A DNA stretch of 7,316 nt from Promethearchaeota archaeon (lineage in GTDB: Archaea; Asgardarchaeota; Lokiarchaeia; Sigyniarchaeales; SOKP01): positions 1 to 7,316 of the forward strand of contig JAUWHC010000121.1 in NCBI GenBank assembly GCA_030606095.1, in the 5' to 3' direction. The position numbers were made by a program, and so were the translations under genes. Below the pieces are notes generated by a model, which was not told the DNA's origin, did no database searches, and worked only from the letters and a program-made list of their open reading frames with translations. Shown here piece after piece: positions 6,422 through 7,316 of this stretch; the stretch's first letter is position 1, and each line of letters begins with the position of its first letter.

Positions 6422-6500
6422 CTATTATAATTATTTATAAAAAACCATTATCTCACTGAATCTATTAGTTATTTTTGTTATAATAGTTATCTTTTTAAAA
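6422..6500. terminator. Possible bidirectional terminator between convergent genes
   Basis: CTATTATAA (6422-6430) and TTATAATAG (6478-6486) are perfect 9-bp inverted repeats, 47 nt apart, filling most of the 81-nt gap between the glycosylase and HAD stop codons. T-runs for plus-strand transcription lie at 6472-6476 and 6492-6496; A-runs such as 6439-6444 serve the minus strand. The long loop and pure A/T stem make strong folding doubtful. Confidence 0.35.
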
Positions 6501-7316
6501 TTATGATAAGTTTCCTGCCCATCCCCAGACTTTTTTTCTGAATTTTTCTTGTTTTAAAATTATTAATTCGATCTCTTTTTTAGTTTTATTAGATAAATTA
6601 TCAATTTCTGGTACAAATTTGTATTTAATAAAAATTTTTTTAACTTCTTTTGATATTAATTTACTTGGTATTTTTTCAGGGTTATTTTTAAAGCTACTAT
6701 AAAATTTTTCCCAAGAATCGAGAAAGGTTTCGATGTTATTTTTAGATTCGAAGATTGCTAGTGTTCCTAAATTGTTTGGTGTCGTAATAGCAATATTTGA
6801 TCTACCTACAGTAAATCGATTGCCATTAAAGGAAACCGCAATCCCACCTTCGTCTTTTAATCTTTGGAGCATGTTAATATCAGTAATCGAATCTCCAAGC
6901 GCAACCATTTCAGATATTGGAACTCGTGTGATAGATGAGATTCTTTCAACTGCCATTTCTTTTCTTTTACCACCTCTAACTTCAACAAGGTTCATCGCTT
7001 TAACGTAATCAGATTCTTTATTTTTCCAGAAAAAGTTATTTAAATCTTCTATAACTAAATCCAAATTTTTATCATTATCTATGTAGTTTTGGAATATAAC
7101 ATTAACTAAGTGTTTTACATCTCCTTCAATATTGTAAATAGTTTTATTCGCTTCTTTAATATTTAATTCTGTGCAATAGACGTGATCAAGTGGAATATTC
7201 AAGCTTTTTGCTACATTATGCGCAAAATGACGATAACTCGTAGAAATGATGAATATATCCCAATTTTTGTGTAATACTTTCATTAATTCTTTACAACCAG
7301 GTAATAAACCAAGATT
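6501..7316 (-). CDS. HAD-superfamily hydrolase, 5' end outside window
   Basis: The frame is open to the right edge, so the ATG at 7283 is internal and 271 C-terminal residues are visible. Eleven codons upstream of that ATG read NLGLLPGCKEL, matching the PGxxE helix found before HAD motif II. Motif II is IISTS (ending near 7236). The motif III lysine is probably in GGKRKEM, and motif IV is GDSITDINML (6867-6896), whose aspartates bind magnesium. Motif I (DxDxT) with the nucleophile must lie beyond the edge. HAD enzymes of this type are phosphatases or phosphotransferases; the substrate cannot be told. A low-charge cap insert probably spans the region between motifs II and III. The last ~80 residues are a lysine-rich helical extension ending in WGWAGN. 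It may belong with the archaeal HAD-like group annotated as COG4030 (which includes proteins named EhaR), but this is from memory. It is convergent with the glycosylase. Confidence 0.85.
   Translation of the reverse strand, partial: NLGLLPGCKELMKVLHKNWDIFIISTSYRHFAHNVAKSLNIPLDHVYCTELNIKEANKTIYNIEGDVKHLVNVIFQNYIDNDKNLDLVIEDLNNFFWKNKESDYVKAMNLVEVRGGKRKEMAVERISSITRVPISEMVALGDSITDINMLQRLKDEGGIAVSFNGNRFTVGRSNIAITTPNNLGTLAIFESKNNIETFLDSWEKFYSSFKNNPEKIPSKLISKEVKKIFIKYKFVPEIDNLSNKTKKEIELIILKQEKFRKKVWGWAGNLS

Noticed and set aside
6733..7008. 91-codon plus-strand frame
   Set aside because: It is antisense to HAD motifs III and IV, which are unmistakable on the minus strand.

Overview
The window is strongly AT-rich (well over two thirds A+T by eye) and looks archaeal, most likely from the Asgard group (Promethearchaeota, Lokiarchaeia-like). 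Three things suggest this: a large protein built almost only of tandem PAS sensor domains, TATA-type promoter elements with few clear Shine-Dalgarno sites, and a G:T-mismatch glycosylase whose best remembered relative is archaeal (Mig of Methanothermobacter). The assignment rests on protein style, not on a marker gene, so it is moderate (about 0.6). No rRNA, tRNA, CRISPR array or transposase was seen.

Layout. (1) Positions 1-2348, minus strand: the first 782 codons of a sensor protein with about six consecutive PAS domains, cut by the left edge. (2) 2495-3306, plus strand: a divergent pair made of a cysteine-rich protein with two membrane segments and a 73-residue single-span membrane protein, joined by a TTGA stop/start overlap. 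(3) 3437-6419: a three-gene DNA restriction-modification cassette. It holds an HNH endonuclease with a winged-helix-like motif on each side of the nuclease (plus strand), a C5-cytosine methyltransferase with an unexplained 118-residue C-terminal tail (minus, convergent with the nuclease), and a helix-hairpin-helix [4Fe-4S] DNA glycosylase of Mig/TDG type (plus, divergent from the methyltransferase). (4) 6501-7316, minus strand: the C-terminal 271 residues of a HAD-superfamily phosphatase-like protein, cut by the right edge.

How the genes fit together. The methyltransferase would mark host sites with 5-methylcytosine and the HNH enzyme would cut unmarked DNA. 5-Methylcytosine deaminates to thymine, giving T:G mismatches that uracil glycosylase does not remove; the third gene carries the residues expected of the glycosylase that removes such thymines. 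The cassette therefore appears to carry restriction, protection and repair of the mutations that protection causes. The flanking genes show no obvious link to it.
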